Assembly: GCF_025847275.1 (NCBI RefSeq)
Contig: NZ_JAOZEV010000001.1
Coordinates: 248,001-312,000, forward strand
Source: Flavobacterium frigoritolerans
Lineage (GTDB): Bacteria; Bacteroidota; Bacteroidia; Flavobacteriales; Flavobacteriaceae
DNA length: 64,000 nucleotides
Direction of reading: 5' to 3'
Shown: positions 20,003 through 29,102 of the stretch, piece after piece
Layout: each line of letters opens with the position of its first letter
Numbering within the stretch: position 1 is the stretch's first letter
Notes under the pieces: model-generated
What the model was told of the DNA's origin: nothing
Databases searched by the model: none
The model's input: only the letters and a program-made list of their open reading frames with translations
Position numbers and translations under genes: made by a program

Positions 20003-20920
20003 ATGCTTTCTATTCTTATTCCAGTATATAATTACAATATTTGTCCTCTTGTCAATGAGTTACATAGGCAATGTTTAAAATCTGAAATTGAGTTTGAGAT
20101 TATTTGTCAGGATGACGGATCTAATCAATACTTAATTAAAAATACCGAAATAAACCAATTAAAGAATACTTCTTATACTGTTTTGAAACATAACATAGGA
20201 CGTAGTGCTATTCGAAATTTATTAGCTCAAAAAGCTCATTTTGAAAACCTTCTTTTTCTAGATGCTGATACATTACCAATTCATTCCAATTTTATCTCTA
20301 ATTATATTCTTCAAGTAAATAACGAAGAAAAAGTAGTTTACGGTGGAATTCAATATCAAAAAGAGAGCCCCATAGAATCTGAAATCCTAAGATGGGTTTA
20401 TGGAAAATCTAGAGAAGCATTAGTAGTTGAGAAAAGACAAGAAAATCCATATCTTTCTTTATTGACATTAAACTTTTTGATCACAAAATCAATCTTTAAG
20501 AAAGTATGTTTTAATGAAAAAATTCCAAATTTACGACATGAAGATACTTTGTTTTCTTTCGAGTTAAAACAAAACAGCATACAAATAATCCATATTGATA
20601 ATCCAGTTTATCACCTAGGAATAGAAAGTAGTGAAGCTTTCTTAAAAAAATCGGAAGAATCTGTAAGTGGATTAAAATATCTAGTCGACAAAAAGCTTAT
20701 CGACGTAGAATATGTCAAGCTTTCGCATTATTATAAAATAATAGATAAATATAAACTTTCTGTATTTTATGGAAATTTATTTTTATTTTTTAAATCATCA
20801 TTAAAGAAAAACTTATTGAGTGATAGCCCCTCACTTTTTATCTTTGATTTATATCGGTTGGGTTTTTACCAAATTATAAATCAAGACCTAACAACTGAAT
20901 CAAGTAAAACCTTCCATTGA
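20003..20920 (+). CDS. family 2 glycosyltransferase
   Basis: A 305-residue GT-A-fold enzyme. It opens with the standard MLSILIPVYNYN strand, has the nucleotide-sugar contact IICQDDGSN, and the metal-binding DXD-type motif LFLDADTLPI near residues 83-92. A later acidic pair NLRHEDTLF probably corresponds to the catalytic ED motif. It should add one sugar to a growing surface glycan at the cytoplasmic face of the inner membrane. The last 40 bp overlap the 3' end of the convergent GT4 gene. Donor and acceptor cannot be deduced. Confidence 0.85.
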   Translation: MLSILIPVYNYNICPLVNELHRQCLKSEIEFEIICQDDGSNQYLIKNTEINQLKNTSYTVLKHNIGRSAIRNLLAQKAHFENLLFLDADTLPIHSNFISNYILQVNNEEKVVYGGIQYQKESPIESEILRWVYGKSREALVVEKRQENPYLSLLTLNFLITKSIFKKVCFNEKIPNLRHEDTLFSFELKQNSIQIIHIDNPVYHLGIESSEAFLKKSEESVSGLKYLVDKKLIDVEYVKLSHYYKIIDKYKLSVFYGNLFLFFKSSLKKNLLSDSPSLFIFDLYRLGFYQIINQDLTTESSKTFH

Positions 20921-21972
20921 TTCATAATAGTGTCTAAATCATACTTCTCTATACTCTTTATTGCTTTTTTACCCATTTTTATCCTTAAATTCTTATCTTC
21001 TATTAAAAGACATAATTTATCAACAAAAGAATCTTTATTTCCATCTTCTATAAGGAATCCGTTTTCATTATTTTGTATAATTGCTCTTGGCCCAACAGGA
21101 CAATCGTAAGCTATACTAGGCAAACCACAAGCCATAGCTTCAATTAGAACCATTGGCAATGCTTCATTCCTAGAGGTCATTACTAAAATTGATGCTTCAT
21201 TATATTTTTGTTGTATACTTTTAACTGGATTAAGGAAAACTACATTTTTTTCAATCTTCAATTTTTTTGCTAAGTTTTGTAATGCTAAATCCTCATTTTG
21301 TTTTCCATAAATTTCCAATATCCAATCAGGGTGTTTTTGCATAACTATTTCCCATATTTCCAATAATCTATCAATTCCTTTTTCATATGAGTGCCTTGCG
21401 ACCGCAATAACCTTTTTTGCGTTTAAATCTGAAAAAAGATTTATTCCAACCCATAACGGATTAGAAATTACAACACTATTTTTAACAGACCACTCATTCA
21501 GACTTTCATCTGATAACGCCACAAAATACAAAAAATGAGAAGCACAATAATTCCTATATCTATATTTGAATTTATTACTAAGTCCAAAAAAATGAGACTT
21601 TCTATATTCATTAAATCTAGAGCCGTGTACCTCAAAGACGATAGGAACTTTTGTGTTTACTAGTAATGGAATGGAAAATGATTTTAATGCAAAATCACAA
21701 ACAATAATACAATCAGGTTGTATTATTCTGATATACTTCTGCAGCTCAACTTTATATCGAAGCAAATTGGAAACTTTATTGCTTTTCAATAGAATGTCAT
21801 AAAATTTAATTTGATGATTGAATTCAAAAAAAAGCTTTTCATTTCCTTTATTCTGAGTGATAATATAAACCTCATAATTAAATTTCTCAATTAAATAATT
21901 GGTTTTTACAGCAAGTACTCTTTGCACTCCTCCTTCCTCATTTGCCCTTTGTGTTATATATAGTAATTTCAT
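20881..21972 (-). CDS. family 4 glycosyltransferase
   Basis: A 363-residue GT-B enzyme. The N-terminal domain has the GG-V-R pattern EEGGVQRVLAVK, and the C-terminal domain has VIAVARHSYEKGIDRLLEIW and the retaining-enzyme EX7E motif within RNEALPMVLIEAMACGLPSI near residues 267-286. It is translationally coupled to the FdtA gene: its ATG overlaps the upstream stop codon by 4 bp (21969-21972). This pairing suggests that the sugar made through FdtA is the donor for this or a nearby transferase, but that is inference. Confidence 0.87.
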   Translation of the reverse strand: MKLLYITQRANEEGGVQRVLAVKTNYLIEKFNYEVYIITQNKGNEKLFFEFNHQIKFYDILLKSNKVSNLLRYKVELQKYIRIIQPDCIIVCDFALKSFSIPLLVNTKVPIVFEVHGSRFNEYRKSHFFGLSNKFKYRYRNYCASHFLYFVALSDESLNEWSVKNSVVISNPLWVGINLFSDLNAKKVIAVARHSYEKGIDRLLEIWEIVMQKHPDWILEIYGKQNEDLALQNLAKKLKIEKNVVFLNPVKSIQQKYNEASILVMTSRNEALPMVLIEAMACGLPSIAYDCPVGPRAIIQNNENGFLIEDGNKDSFVDKLCLLIEDKNLRIKMGKKAIKSIEKYDLDTIMNQWKVLLDSVVRS

Positions 21973-22361
21973 TTTTTTGATTTCAAAAATTCATTGTAAT
22001 TCCGTAAATAATCATTCTCATCATAAACTTCAGAAGCTAAGACAAGGCAAACTGCACCTGATGAAAAATTTTCGAGTTCACGCCATATATTATTTTCAAT
22101 CAACAAACCTATATCAGGCTTATTTAAAGTGACTTTTTTTTCAGTTTTACCATCTTTTAAAACAACATCAAAACTTCCTGAAATTGCGATTAAAACTTGT
22201 TGTAGTTTTTTATGAGAATGTCCCCCTCTTATAGAAGAACTTGGAATATCATATAAATAATAGACTCTTTTGATTTCAAAACGAATAGTTTCATTTTCTA
22301 TAACCGCAATGTTACCTAAGATGTTTTCAATTTTTGGAAAATTAATCATAACTACATTCAT
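21969..22361 (-). CDS. FdtA/QdtA-type dTDP-sugar 3,4-ketoisomerase (cupin)
   Basis: A 130-residue single-domain cupin of the WxcM-like/FdtA family. Members convert dTDP-4-keto-6-deoxyglucose to a 3-keto isomer, on the way to 3-amino-3,6-dideoxyhexoses. The cupin histidine motif is RGGHSHKKLQQVL at about residues 41-53, and the family tail YDENDYLRNYNEFL is present. It precedes the GT4 gene with a 4-bp overlap. A PLP aminotransferase that would use its product lies at 37605, on the other side of the Rhs island. Whether the product has the galacto (Fdt) or gluco (Qdt) configuration cannot be decided here. Confidence 0.8.
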   Translation of the reverse strand: MNVVMINFPKIENILGNIAVIENETIRFEIKRVYYLYDIPSSSIRGGHSHKKLQQVLIAISGSFDVVLKDGKTEKKVTLNKPDIGLLIENNIWRELENFSSGAVCLVLASEVYDENDYLRNYNEFLKSKK

Positions 22362-22412
22362 AAAATTTATTTTTTGTTAGTCACTACCATTATTGATTTC
22401 TTATTTTCGTAT

Positions 22413-22420
22413 CAAATATA
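22413..22420 (-). promoter_or_regulatory. candidate -7 box (TATATTTG) of the fdtA-like operon
   Basis: A minus-strand TATATTTG lies 51 bp before the FdtA-like start codon and matches TAnnTTTG. Confidence 0.4.
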
Positions 22421-22438
22421 TAACTCTTTAAAAACAAA

Positions 22439-23344
22439 ATGCAAAATAAATCATTAGTAACAATTATTTGCCTATGCTACAATCATGAAAAATTTATCAT
22501 GGAGAGTTTATTCTCTGTTATCTACCAAGATTATCCATTCATTGAATTGATAATTGTAGATGATTGTAGTACTGATAATTCTAAAGATATAATTAACGAA
22601 TGGCTTTTGGATTATCCTAAAGCTCAATTCATTATTAATAAAACTAATTTAGGAAACACTAAATCTTTTAATAAAGCACTAAAACTAGCCAAAGGAGAAT
22701 ATATTATTGATTTGGCTGCTGACGATGTTTTAGTTTCAAACTGTATTTCGTTGCAAATAAAAACCTTTCGAGAAAGTTCTTTTAAAAATCTTGGAATTGT
22801 TTATGGGAATGCAGAATTGATTACAGAAAAAAGCGAATTTGATTCATACTACTTCCCTACTGATGATACTGGAAAAATTATCAAAAAAAAACACACTGGT
22901 GATATTTATTTATACATTCTTTCTGACGGAAAAAGTATTTGTTCCGTTTCTGCAATGACTAAAAAATCAGTTTACGATTCATTAAAAGGTTACGATGAAA
23001 CACTTGCTTATGAAGATTTAGATTTTTGGATACGCTCAGCACGTTTGTATGAATTTGATTTTATAGATGACGTTTTAATTAAAAAAAGAATTTCCGATAA
23101 TTCATTAACTACTAACTTTTATGACAGTCGAAAATCAAGATTCAAAAAAATGAACTTATCTACTTATTTAATTCTAAAAAAAGCCATCCGATTAAATCGA
23201 AACAAAAAAGAAGATCTTGCTATTCAAAAAAGAGTACATCATGAAATAGTTCACACTTTTAAATTCAAAGATTATAAATCATTTTACAAAAATATAGGCT
23301 TAAGATTCTGGCTGTTTCTGAGAACAAATTTTAAAAAATACTAA
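22439..23344 (+). CDS. family 2 glycosyltransferase
   Basis: A 301-residue GT-A enzyme that begins LVTIICLCYNHEKFIMESL, with LIIVDDCSTDNSKDII near residues 36-51 and the metal-binding motif DLAADDVLV near 92-100. YEDLDFWIRSARL supplies the later ED motif typical of the family. It resembles transferases for O-antigen or capsule assembly and lies between the FdtA gene and a gene remnant, on the opposite strand from most of the locus. The C-terminal segment is basic (KKAIRLNRNKKEDL) and may contact the membrane. Confidence 0.85.
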   Translation: MQNKSLVTIICLCYNHEKFIMESLFSVIYQDYPFIELIIVDDCSTDNSKDIINEWLLDYPKAQFIINKTNLGNTKSFNKALKLAKGEYIIDLAADDVLVSNCISLQIKTFRESSFKNLGIVYGNAELITEKSEFDSYYFPTDDTGKIIKKKHTGDIYLYILSDGKSICSVSAMTKKSVYDSLKGYDETLAYEDLDFWIRSARLYEFDFIDDVLIKKRISDNSLTTNFYDSRKSRFKKMNLSTYLILKKAIRLNRNKKEDLAIQKRVHHEIVHTFKFKDYKSFYKNIGLRFWLFLRTNFKKY

Positions 23345-23398
23345 CTTTTATCACAACCATAAATACTAAAAATTAACTAATTAAACACTACAACTTAA

Positions 23399-23494
23399 TG
23401 TAGAGAGTTTTCGTGTGCTATTCCAAATGTCGATTATTTATTAAATGAATTATCATATTTAATTGAAAATCCAAATGGAATAATAGCATCTTGA
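23399..23494 (+). pseudogene. possible remnant of a glycosyltransferase C-terminus
   Basis: A short open frame of about 31 residues, including IPNVDYLLNELSYLIENPNG before the stop, looks like the helical C-terminal part of a GT4-type enzyme. It has no start codon and a stop codon directly upstream. It fills the 180-bp gap between the GT2 gene and the flippase. The fragment is short, so chance is possible. Confidence 0.25.
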
Positions 23495-23524
23495 AGACAA
23501 AAAAATATGTTTTATATTCAAAAA

Positions 23525-24985
23525 TTAATTCTTTACAACACCATCTTTCTTAAACTTTAAAAGCAACTTTTTAAGTTCTACTAACTCATCTAATTTTAGC
23601 AACCAACAAATAAATAAATAAGTTACTGTCCCAAATAGAACTCCAAAGAATAACTGTAAAATTAAATTTTTTACAAAACTAGACATTACAAATACGACAA
23701 AAGCCATTCCTACAGTAGCCATAAAAACGGGGAACATGTCTTTCAACTGATTAATTACTCCATAACCATAAAACTTACCCGGCAAATATGCATTTATGAT
23801 AAATGCCACAGTTGATGTAACAACATGACCAATAATAATTGATTTTACACCTAATGGAATTGTAATTATCATTGCTATGATGGTCAAAGGCAATTTAGAC
23901 AGATCAACTTTCAAAAATAAATCTGATCGACCAATTGCATTTAATAAATTCATATTAATTGCACTCATAGGAAAAAAAACACGAGCAAAAACCATCCATT
24001 GTAAAAGTGGAATTAGAGAAACCCATTTCTCTGTAAATAATAATATAACGATAGGTTTTGCCAGCAAAGCAATCAGAGTCATTAAAGGAATAATAAAAAA
24101 AGCTGACATTCGGATCATACGACTGTAAACAGAAACTAGTTTTTCTTTATCATTTTGTAAAGATGCAAGAACCGGAAAAGTGGCTTGTTGTAAGATGCTG
24201 GCTATAGTTCCTGATGATAAATCTGCCAAATTCTTTGCTCTTGTATAATAGCCTAGTGAAGCAATTGGATAAAACTTACCTAAACAAATGTTATATATAT
24301 TATTAAGAACTTGGGCATACAAACCAGCTATTAATAATTTTGATCCATAACCAAATAAAGATTTAAATGCCGTTTTTGAAAAAGTAACAGAAGGCACCCA
24401 ATTACCTAAAAACCAAAAAGATAAAGATGAGCTAAAAGCCCCAATAAGCATTTGAATAACTAATGACCAAACTCCATATCCATTCATTGCAGCCACTACT
24501 CCACACAATCCGCCAGTAATCATTCCAATAACATTACTTTTTGCAATGGATTTGAAATCAATCTCAATTGTCAGTTTAGTTCGTTGAACTATTGCAAAAG
24601 CATTTAAAAACAAAACCAAACCTAAGATTCTTATCAAATCAATTAATTGAGGTTGCTTAAAAAAAGAAGATATAAAAGGTGCTGATAAAAATAATACCAA
24701 ATAAAAAAAACTACTTATAACTAAATTAAATACAAATAGGGTCGAAAAATCAACTTTAGATCTATTTTGACGTTGAATTAAAGCTACTCCTAATCCGCTT
24801 TCGATAAAAGTCTGTGATAGCGCTATAAAAATAGTTAGCATCCCTATTAAACCAAAATCTTCAGGCAATAAAATGCGTGCAAGTATTATACCTACAACAA
24901 ATTGACCGAACTGAGCAGCAAATTTATCTACAGCTGACCAAATAATTCCTGTAGTAGCCATTGACTTTAAAGAGATCTTGTGCAT
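23525..24985 (-). CDS. Wzx-type polysaccharide flippase (MOP/PST family)
   Basis: A 486-residue multi-pass inner-membrane protein that should move an undecaprenyl-linked oligosaccharide across the membrane. The start IIWSAVDKFAAQFGQFVVG followed by ARILLPEDFGLIGMLTIF is the typical polysaccharide biosynthesis/WzxC-like N-terminus. About a dozen hydrophobic segments follow, with LGYYTRAKNLADLSSGTI near the middle. It resembles the WzxC/TuaB subgroup. The gene is single on the minus strand, 88 bp downstream of the TagF-like gene, and probably belongs to the same transcription unit. Confidence 0.88.
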   Translation of the reverse strand: MHKISLKSMATTGIIWSAVDKFAAQFGQFVVGIILARILLPEDFGLIGMLTIFIALSQTFIESGLGVALIQRQNRSKVDFSTLFVFNLVISSFFYLVLFLSAPFISSFFKQPQLIDLIRILGLVLFLNAFAIVQRTKLTIEIDFKSIAKSNVIGMITGGLCGVVAAMNGYGVWSLVIQMLIGAFSSSLSFWFLGNWVPSVTFSKTAFKSLFGYGSKLLIAGLYAQVLNNIYNICLGKFYPIASLGYYTRAKNLADLSSGTIASILQQATFPVLASLQNDKEKLVSVYSRMIRMSAFFIIPLMTLIALLAKPIVILLFTEKWVSLIPLLQWMVFARVFFPMSAINMNLLNAIGRSDLFLKVDLSKLPLTIIAMIITIPLGVKSIIIGHVVTSTVAFIINAYLPGKFYGYGVINQLKDMFPVFMATVGMAFVVFVMSSFVKNLILQLFFGVLFGTVTYLFICWLLKLDELVELKKLLLKFKKDGVVKN

Positions 24986-25073
24986 TTATTAAGTATTTAA
25001 TTTGTTTAATAAAAATATCATTTTACTCATTGCTAATGATAAGTAAAATCCTAAACTTAAAAACAATCAAAAA

Positions 25074-26387
25074 TCATTTAAAGATTTGATTCTCTAAATA
25101 CTCCAAAATATTTTGGGAGGCAGTCTGTTTGTTTTCTGTAATCAGATTATTTTGCACAAAATTATTACGCTGCTCTTTCATACAATCGTTTTCATTCAGC
25201 ACAACATTTTCAATAAAATCTATAACTTGCTCTTTGTTTCTAGATTGATAATGTGCTCCGATTGCTTTTTCTCCAAAAGTATTCCAATAGTCCATAACGG
25301 ATTCATCTCTGATCATAAAGAGTGATGGCTTACCCGTAATAAGGTATTCTGCCATAAAAGAACCACTGTCGTGAATAAGTGCATCTGAGGTTAAAAAAAG
25401 ATCGATGTAATAACCATCTCCAAACTGGCCATTTTCAAGATTTATCCATTTATTGAAGTAGCGATCGGTTTTTTCTTTACCCCAATTTGAGTCGTTTTCT
25501 AATTTAACCCTTAGTAAAGGATGTGGATTGAATGCAATTTGTAATTTATCTTTATAATTAATGGCTAATTCTAAAAAGAAATCATAATACTCTAAAAAAT
25601 TAGACACTTTGTTTAATTCGTTCATTAAATGATGTGGCGACCAAATAACTTTTTTTAAAATTGAGGTTTTATTTTTCCAAACGTCCTTGGTTTTTTTATT
25701 AATTAAAAGCGGATCAAATGCTGGATAACCTGTTACGATTCTATTTATTCCTTTATTTCTTTGCTTTTTGGATGCCATTTTTTGATGGATCTCTGTTTCC
25801 GAAAAAATTTTCCAAACCAAGTTGTGAAAATCTAAATTATAGGTAAACTCATAATTAACCGTTGGGATACTATAAGGCACATAACAAGTTAAAGTATTTG
25901 GAAACATCTTTATATTATATCTATAATCTACTAAACCATCATACGGATTGGTAAAAAAAATAATATCAGGCGAAAATACCTTTTTTACATCTAAGTATTC
26001 CCCTATAGTACTATCAAAGGTTTTAATAACATCATATCCTTTCTTTTTAAATGCTTCAAAAGATTTATTCATTTCGAAAACCATGTTTCCCTCACCAAAA
26101 TTTACAACAGGACAAACAAATAGTAGAGGTTCAAATCTCGGATGCTGCAACATTAAATCAAATAACACATCGTATTTCCAAACAGATTCATGAATTAAAA
26201 AGAAAGCAACTTTAATCTTTTCTTTTTTTCTAACAGCTTCTAGTGCTTTTCTATGCCTATGAGGTGCTTCTTTAATTAAATACCAATTGTATAAATCCCT
26301 TAAATTTGTCAAATTATAAATCTTAATAAAAGAAATCCATATTTTTTCAGGCATGTATCTCTTAATAAGATATTTTAATTTTGACAT
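25074..26387 (-). CDS. CDP-glycerol glycerophosphotransferase (TagF/TagB)-like protein
   Basis: A 437-residue cytoplasmic protein of GT-B type. The N-terminal domain has KVAFFLIHESVWKYDVLFDL and SPDIIFFTNPYDGLVDYRY. The C-terminal domain has WSPHHL, IAFNPHPLLRVKLE, and near residues 330-350 LFLTSDALIHDSGSFMAEYL followed by KPSLFM, which matches the active-site region of TagF-like polymerases. In Gram-negative bacteria such proteins attach phosphoglycerol, phosphoribitol or similar groups to capsules and O-antigens. It overlaps the 3' end of the upstream surface-protein gene by 13 bp. Substrate unknown. Confidence 0.7.
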   Translation of the reverse strand: MSKLKYLIKRYMPEKIWISFIKIYNLTNLRDLYNWYLIKEAPHRHRKALEAVRKKEKIKVAFFLIHESVWKYDVLFDLMLQHPRFEPLLFVCPVVNFGEGNMVFEMNKSFEAFKKKGYDVIKTFDSTIGEYLDVKKVFSPDIIFFTNPYDGLVDYRYNIKMFPNTLTCYVPYSIPTVNYEFTYNLDFHNLVWKIFSETEIHQKMASKKQRNKGINRIVTGYPAFDPLLINKKTKDVWKNKTSILKKVIWSPHHLMNELNKVSNFLEYYDFFLELAINYKDKLQIAFNPHPLLRVKLENDSNWGKEKTDRYFNKWINLENGQFGDGYYIDLFLTSDALIHDSGSFMAEYLITGKPSLFMIRDESVMDYWNTFGEKAIGAHYQSRNKEQVIDFIENVVLNENDCMKEQRNNFVQNNLITENKQTASQNILEYLENQIFK

Positions 26388-27370
26388 TTTTTATCTAATA
26401 AAATTTTCATCTGTGCTTTTAGTTCCTGAATATCTTTATTCAATTGTTCATTCTCTTTATTTTGCTGAATTAAATAAAGGGTCAGTTCTTCTATTTTTTC
26501 TTGTTGAATTTTTGCCATTTCCCCAAGCTCTAAACCTTTTTCTGTAATTTCTTTAGCAGAAGGAACATTGGGCAAATGACCATTTTCAGCTATATATTTT
26601 TCAACTTCTTTTAAATTAAGTAATTTATAGTCTTTTCTAAAAACATAATCTGCCCAAGTATTATAAACTTTTACTTCCTCGGCTCTTATTTTTCCTTTTA
26701 CTGAGAGCCTATAGGTATCAGCTCCATCTACAAAATTTGAAGTTCCGATGCCTAAATTTGTATCAACATATACAGCTCCTTCAAATTTTGAAGCGCCATT
26801 TTTCACCATAAGTCTATAAGGTACTGGCCAAGTTTGCATACCTCCAATTGTAAAGTAGGAATCTGGTTTATTCAAGGTTAAGATTCCAGCTTCATCATTT
26901 TCATATAGTTCTAAAACAAGTTTTTGATTCCTATCACTAAGTTTGAATGAACTATCTCCATTGGCTTTTGCACTATGTCTCAATCTATTAGCATCATTTC
27001 TATCTTCAATTGCTAGCATAGTTTGGGCATAAGGCAAAATATTAGAAGGAGGTACATCATAAAAAGTTAATAATCTAGCACCATTTGTTGATGTAGAATT
27101 TTCTCTTAAAGTTCCAATATTCAACAATCTACTTTTATCAAAAGAATCTCCATTATCTAAAAAAGTATAAGTAGTATTGATAGCTGGAAATCCTGCTATT
27201 TCAAGTTTAGATTTCGGATTATCAACACCAATACCTAAATTTACATTAGAAGTTGGTGAGTTTGGTAAGATACTTCCTGCACCACCTGCACCTGTACTAA
27301 TCTGTGCATTTGTAGTAATAGTACTTAATATAAAAATTCCAAAAAATAAAAGAGTAAAGGATGGTTTCAT
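26375..27370 (-). CDS. secreted surface protein with NGHLPNVPSAKEI-type C-terminus, copy A
   Basis: A 331-residue exported protein. I start it at the ATG at 27370, which puts a clean signal peptide (SFTLLFFGIFILSTITTNAQ) at the N-terminus; the ATG at 27421 would add 17 unlikely residues. A Gly/Ser/Pro-rich stretch and GIGVDNPKSKLEIAG follow, as in Bacteroidota tail-fibre-like proteins. The C-terminal part has YRLSVKGKIRAEEVKVYNTW, then ENGHLPNVPSAKEITEKGLE near residues 258-277, and a predicted coiled coil ending in lysines. It is a clear paralogue of the gene at 36287-37321: signal peptide and C-terminal halves are nearly the same, the middle differs. Function is unknown; an oligomeric surface fibre is plausible. 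Confidence 0.7.
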   Translation of the reverse strand: MKPSFTLLFFGIFILSTITTNAQISTGAGGAGSILPNSPTSNVNLGIGVDNPKSKLEIAGFPAINTTYTFLDNGDSFDKSRLLNIGTLRENSTSTNGARLLTFYDVPPSNILPYAQTMLAIEDRNDANRLRHSAKANGDSSFKLSDRNQKLVLELYENDEAGILTLNKPDSYFTIGGMQTWPVPYRLMVKNGASKFEGAVYVDTNLGIGTSNFVDGADTYRLSVKGKIRAEEVKVYNTWADYVFRKDYKLLNLKEVEKYIAENGHLPNVPSAKEITEKGLELGEMAKIQQEKIEELTLYLIQQNKENEQLNKDIQELKAQMKILLDKKCQN

Positions 27371-27621
27371 GTATTGTGTTTTTAGCAGATTAGTTCTTGT
27401 AAAAATATCAAATAAAACCAAATGAAAAGAAATTGATTTTAAGAATTATTTAACTAAACAAAACACCTTCAAAAATAAATGCAAAGCCTTGGTAAATAAA
27501 ACCATTACAAAACTTCTGCCATTATAATTCTTTCCATTCTAAAACATCCGCTCTATCTTCAAAGAAACTGACAACTTCAATAATTATTACACTATAACGA
27601 CTCAGTAAAAGAATAATAGCC

Positions 27622-28134
27622 CTAAAATTCAATTCGTAAACCTATTTGATTTGTACTTGCTAATAAAGTTGCTTTGGGAGCAGGACTATAATTTTCTACC
27701 AACCCTTCATTGTATTTTGCAAGAGCCGATTTGATCTTTTTAGGATACCCTATTTTGATAGGGATAGAAGCAACAATTAATGCCCCACCAATGATAGCCA
27801 CAGTCATATTTGTTCGTTCAGATTTTACTGAAGGGTAATATCCATTTCCAGGATAAGATGTAGTACTATTATCTGTATTCATACCGATAATTAAGTTCGT
27901 TGCCACAAGACCTATTCCCCCATAAAAAAGAACATTTCCCCATGTTTTTTTGCTTCTCCCTGCATTATAAAGGCTTAGTGCTTCACTATTATTGGCTAAA
28001 AGTTGTCGAACTTCATCGGATGATAATCTTTTGTTTTCTGCATTATAAACCGTTCCTCCACTTTTATAAGTAAGCTGTTGCGAAAAGGCTGTTAATGATA
28101 ATGTTAAAAATAAGCAGGTAACAATTTGTTTCAT
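27622..28134 (-). CDS. exported protein of unknown function, 170 residues
   Basis: I do not recognise the family. The protein has a signal peptide (QIVTCLFLTLSLTAFSQQ), a short segment with TYKSGGTVYNAENKRLSSDE, and two glycine-rich hydrophobic stretches (VLFYGGIGLVATNLIIGM and VAIIGGALIVASIPIKIG). It ends in NQIGLRIEF, a terminal aromatic that fits outer-membrane association. It lies within the Rhs island, between the candidate immunity gene (107 bp away) and surface-protein copy A. Confidence 0.6.
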   Translation of the reverse strand: MKQIVTCLFLTLSLTAFSQQLTYKSGGTVYNAENKRLSSDEVRQLLANNSEALSLYNAGRSKKTWGNVLFYGGIGLVATNLIIGMNTDNSTTSYPGNGYYPSVKSERTNMTVAIIGGALIVASIPIKIGYPKKIKSALAKYNEGLVENYSPAPKATLLASTNQIGLRIEF

Positions 28135-28241
28135 GAGTTTTTTGTTTTTACAGTTATATATCTTTAATTATTTTTTAGTGTAACAATATTCTAAATATTA
28201 GTAACATTAAGTATGGACAGAATAGTTACATCTAACATATG

Positions 28242-29102
28242 TTATTCAATTGTAATAACTTTAAGAAAAATTTCTTTATTTTTTATATGAGAATATTTTT
28301 TAAATCCATCTTCTATTTCTTCATAAAAAATATTTTCAGCCTCCCCTTTTGCAAGGTTTTTTATTTTTTCTGAACCTATATATTTTAAAATATATTCATT
28401 AGCTAGCATGTGCTGTCTTTTAGTTTCCTTTTTTATAACTTTATTTGAGAAGATCAATCCTCCTAAATTACCAACATAACTAGCATATAACTTATTATTG
28501 TTTTTAGAAACTTCAAATATGACATTTTCAATTCCAAAAATTTTAAAGATAAAAGTTGTTTCTTCTGTTTTTAAAATATCATTTAGTTTTTTATAGGATT
28601 TAGGAAATGATAAAAGAGAATTATAGATGATTTTTTCAGTGTCTAACTTATCTAACTTAAATTCTAATTTCATTGGGTTATCATTCTGAAGTACAAAATT
28701 TAAATCTGGAATATCAATTGCTGTAAGGATGTTATTTTCAACATCCAACACGACGACATTCTGCATTATAGATTTGCCTTCAAAATCTATAATGCATTCA
28801 ATATTATTTTTGTAACAAAAAGATGGCCCTTTCTTTTTTATTTTAAAAATAGGAATACTATAAAAATGCAAATCCTCAAATTTGTATTTTAAACTTATAC
28901 TTTCGTTTTTATTAGTATTTATCAGTTCTTTTTCATACAGTTCTTTTTGAAAGTTATATCTTTTTTTAAGACTATCAAAAGCAATATTTATATATTTTTG
29001 TTTATCAAAATTGATTTTAATTGTATCATGAGTTCTATTAGATTGCCCAAAACAATTAATGTTAAAAAGAAAAATAACAAATAATGTTTTTATTGTTTCC
29101 AT
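28242..29102 (-). CDS. secreted protein coupled to the Rhs gene (candidate immunity protein)
   Basis: I do not recognise a family. The 286-residue protein begins with a signal peptide (IKTLFVIFLFNINCFGQ, cleavage expected near residue 20), so it should act outside the cytoplasm. No proper lipobox is visible. The rest is lysine-rich and mixed alpha/beta, with two cysteines in CYKNNIEC. Its start codon overlaps the 3' end of the Rhs gene by 13 bp, which implies translational coupling. Genes directly after an Rhs C-terminal toxin region often encode the matching immunity protein; a periplasmic location would suit protection against a cell-envelope toxin. That role is inference. Confidence 0.6.
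   Translation of the reverse strand: METIKTLFVIFLFNINCFGQSNRTHDTIKINFDKQKYINIAFDSLKKRYNFQKELYEKELINTNKNESISLKYKFEDLHFYSIPIFKIKKKGPSFCYKNNIECIIDFEGKSIMQNVVVLDVENNILTAIDIPDLNFVLQNDNPMKLEFKLDKLDTEKIIYNSLLSFPKSYKKLNDILKTEETTFIFKIFGIENVIFEVSKNNNKLYASYVGNLGGLIFSNKVIKKETKRQHMLANEYILKYIGSEKIKNLAKGEAENIFYEEIEDGFKKYSHIKNKEIFLKVITIE

Noticed and set aside
27371..27421. Longer start for surface-protein copy A
   Set aside because: It would put 17 residues ahead of a clean signal peptide that begins at the internal MKPSF; copy B shows the same conserved MKPTF start.
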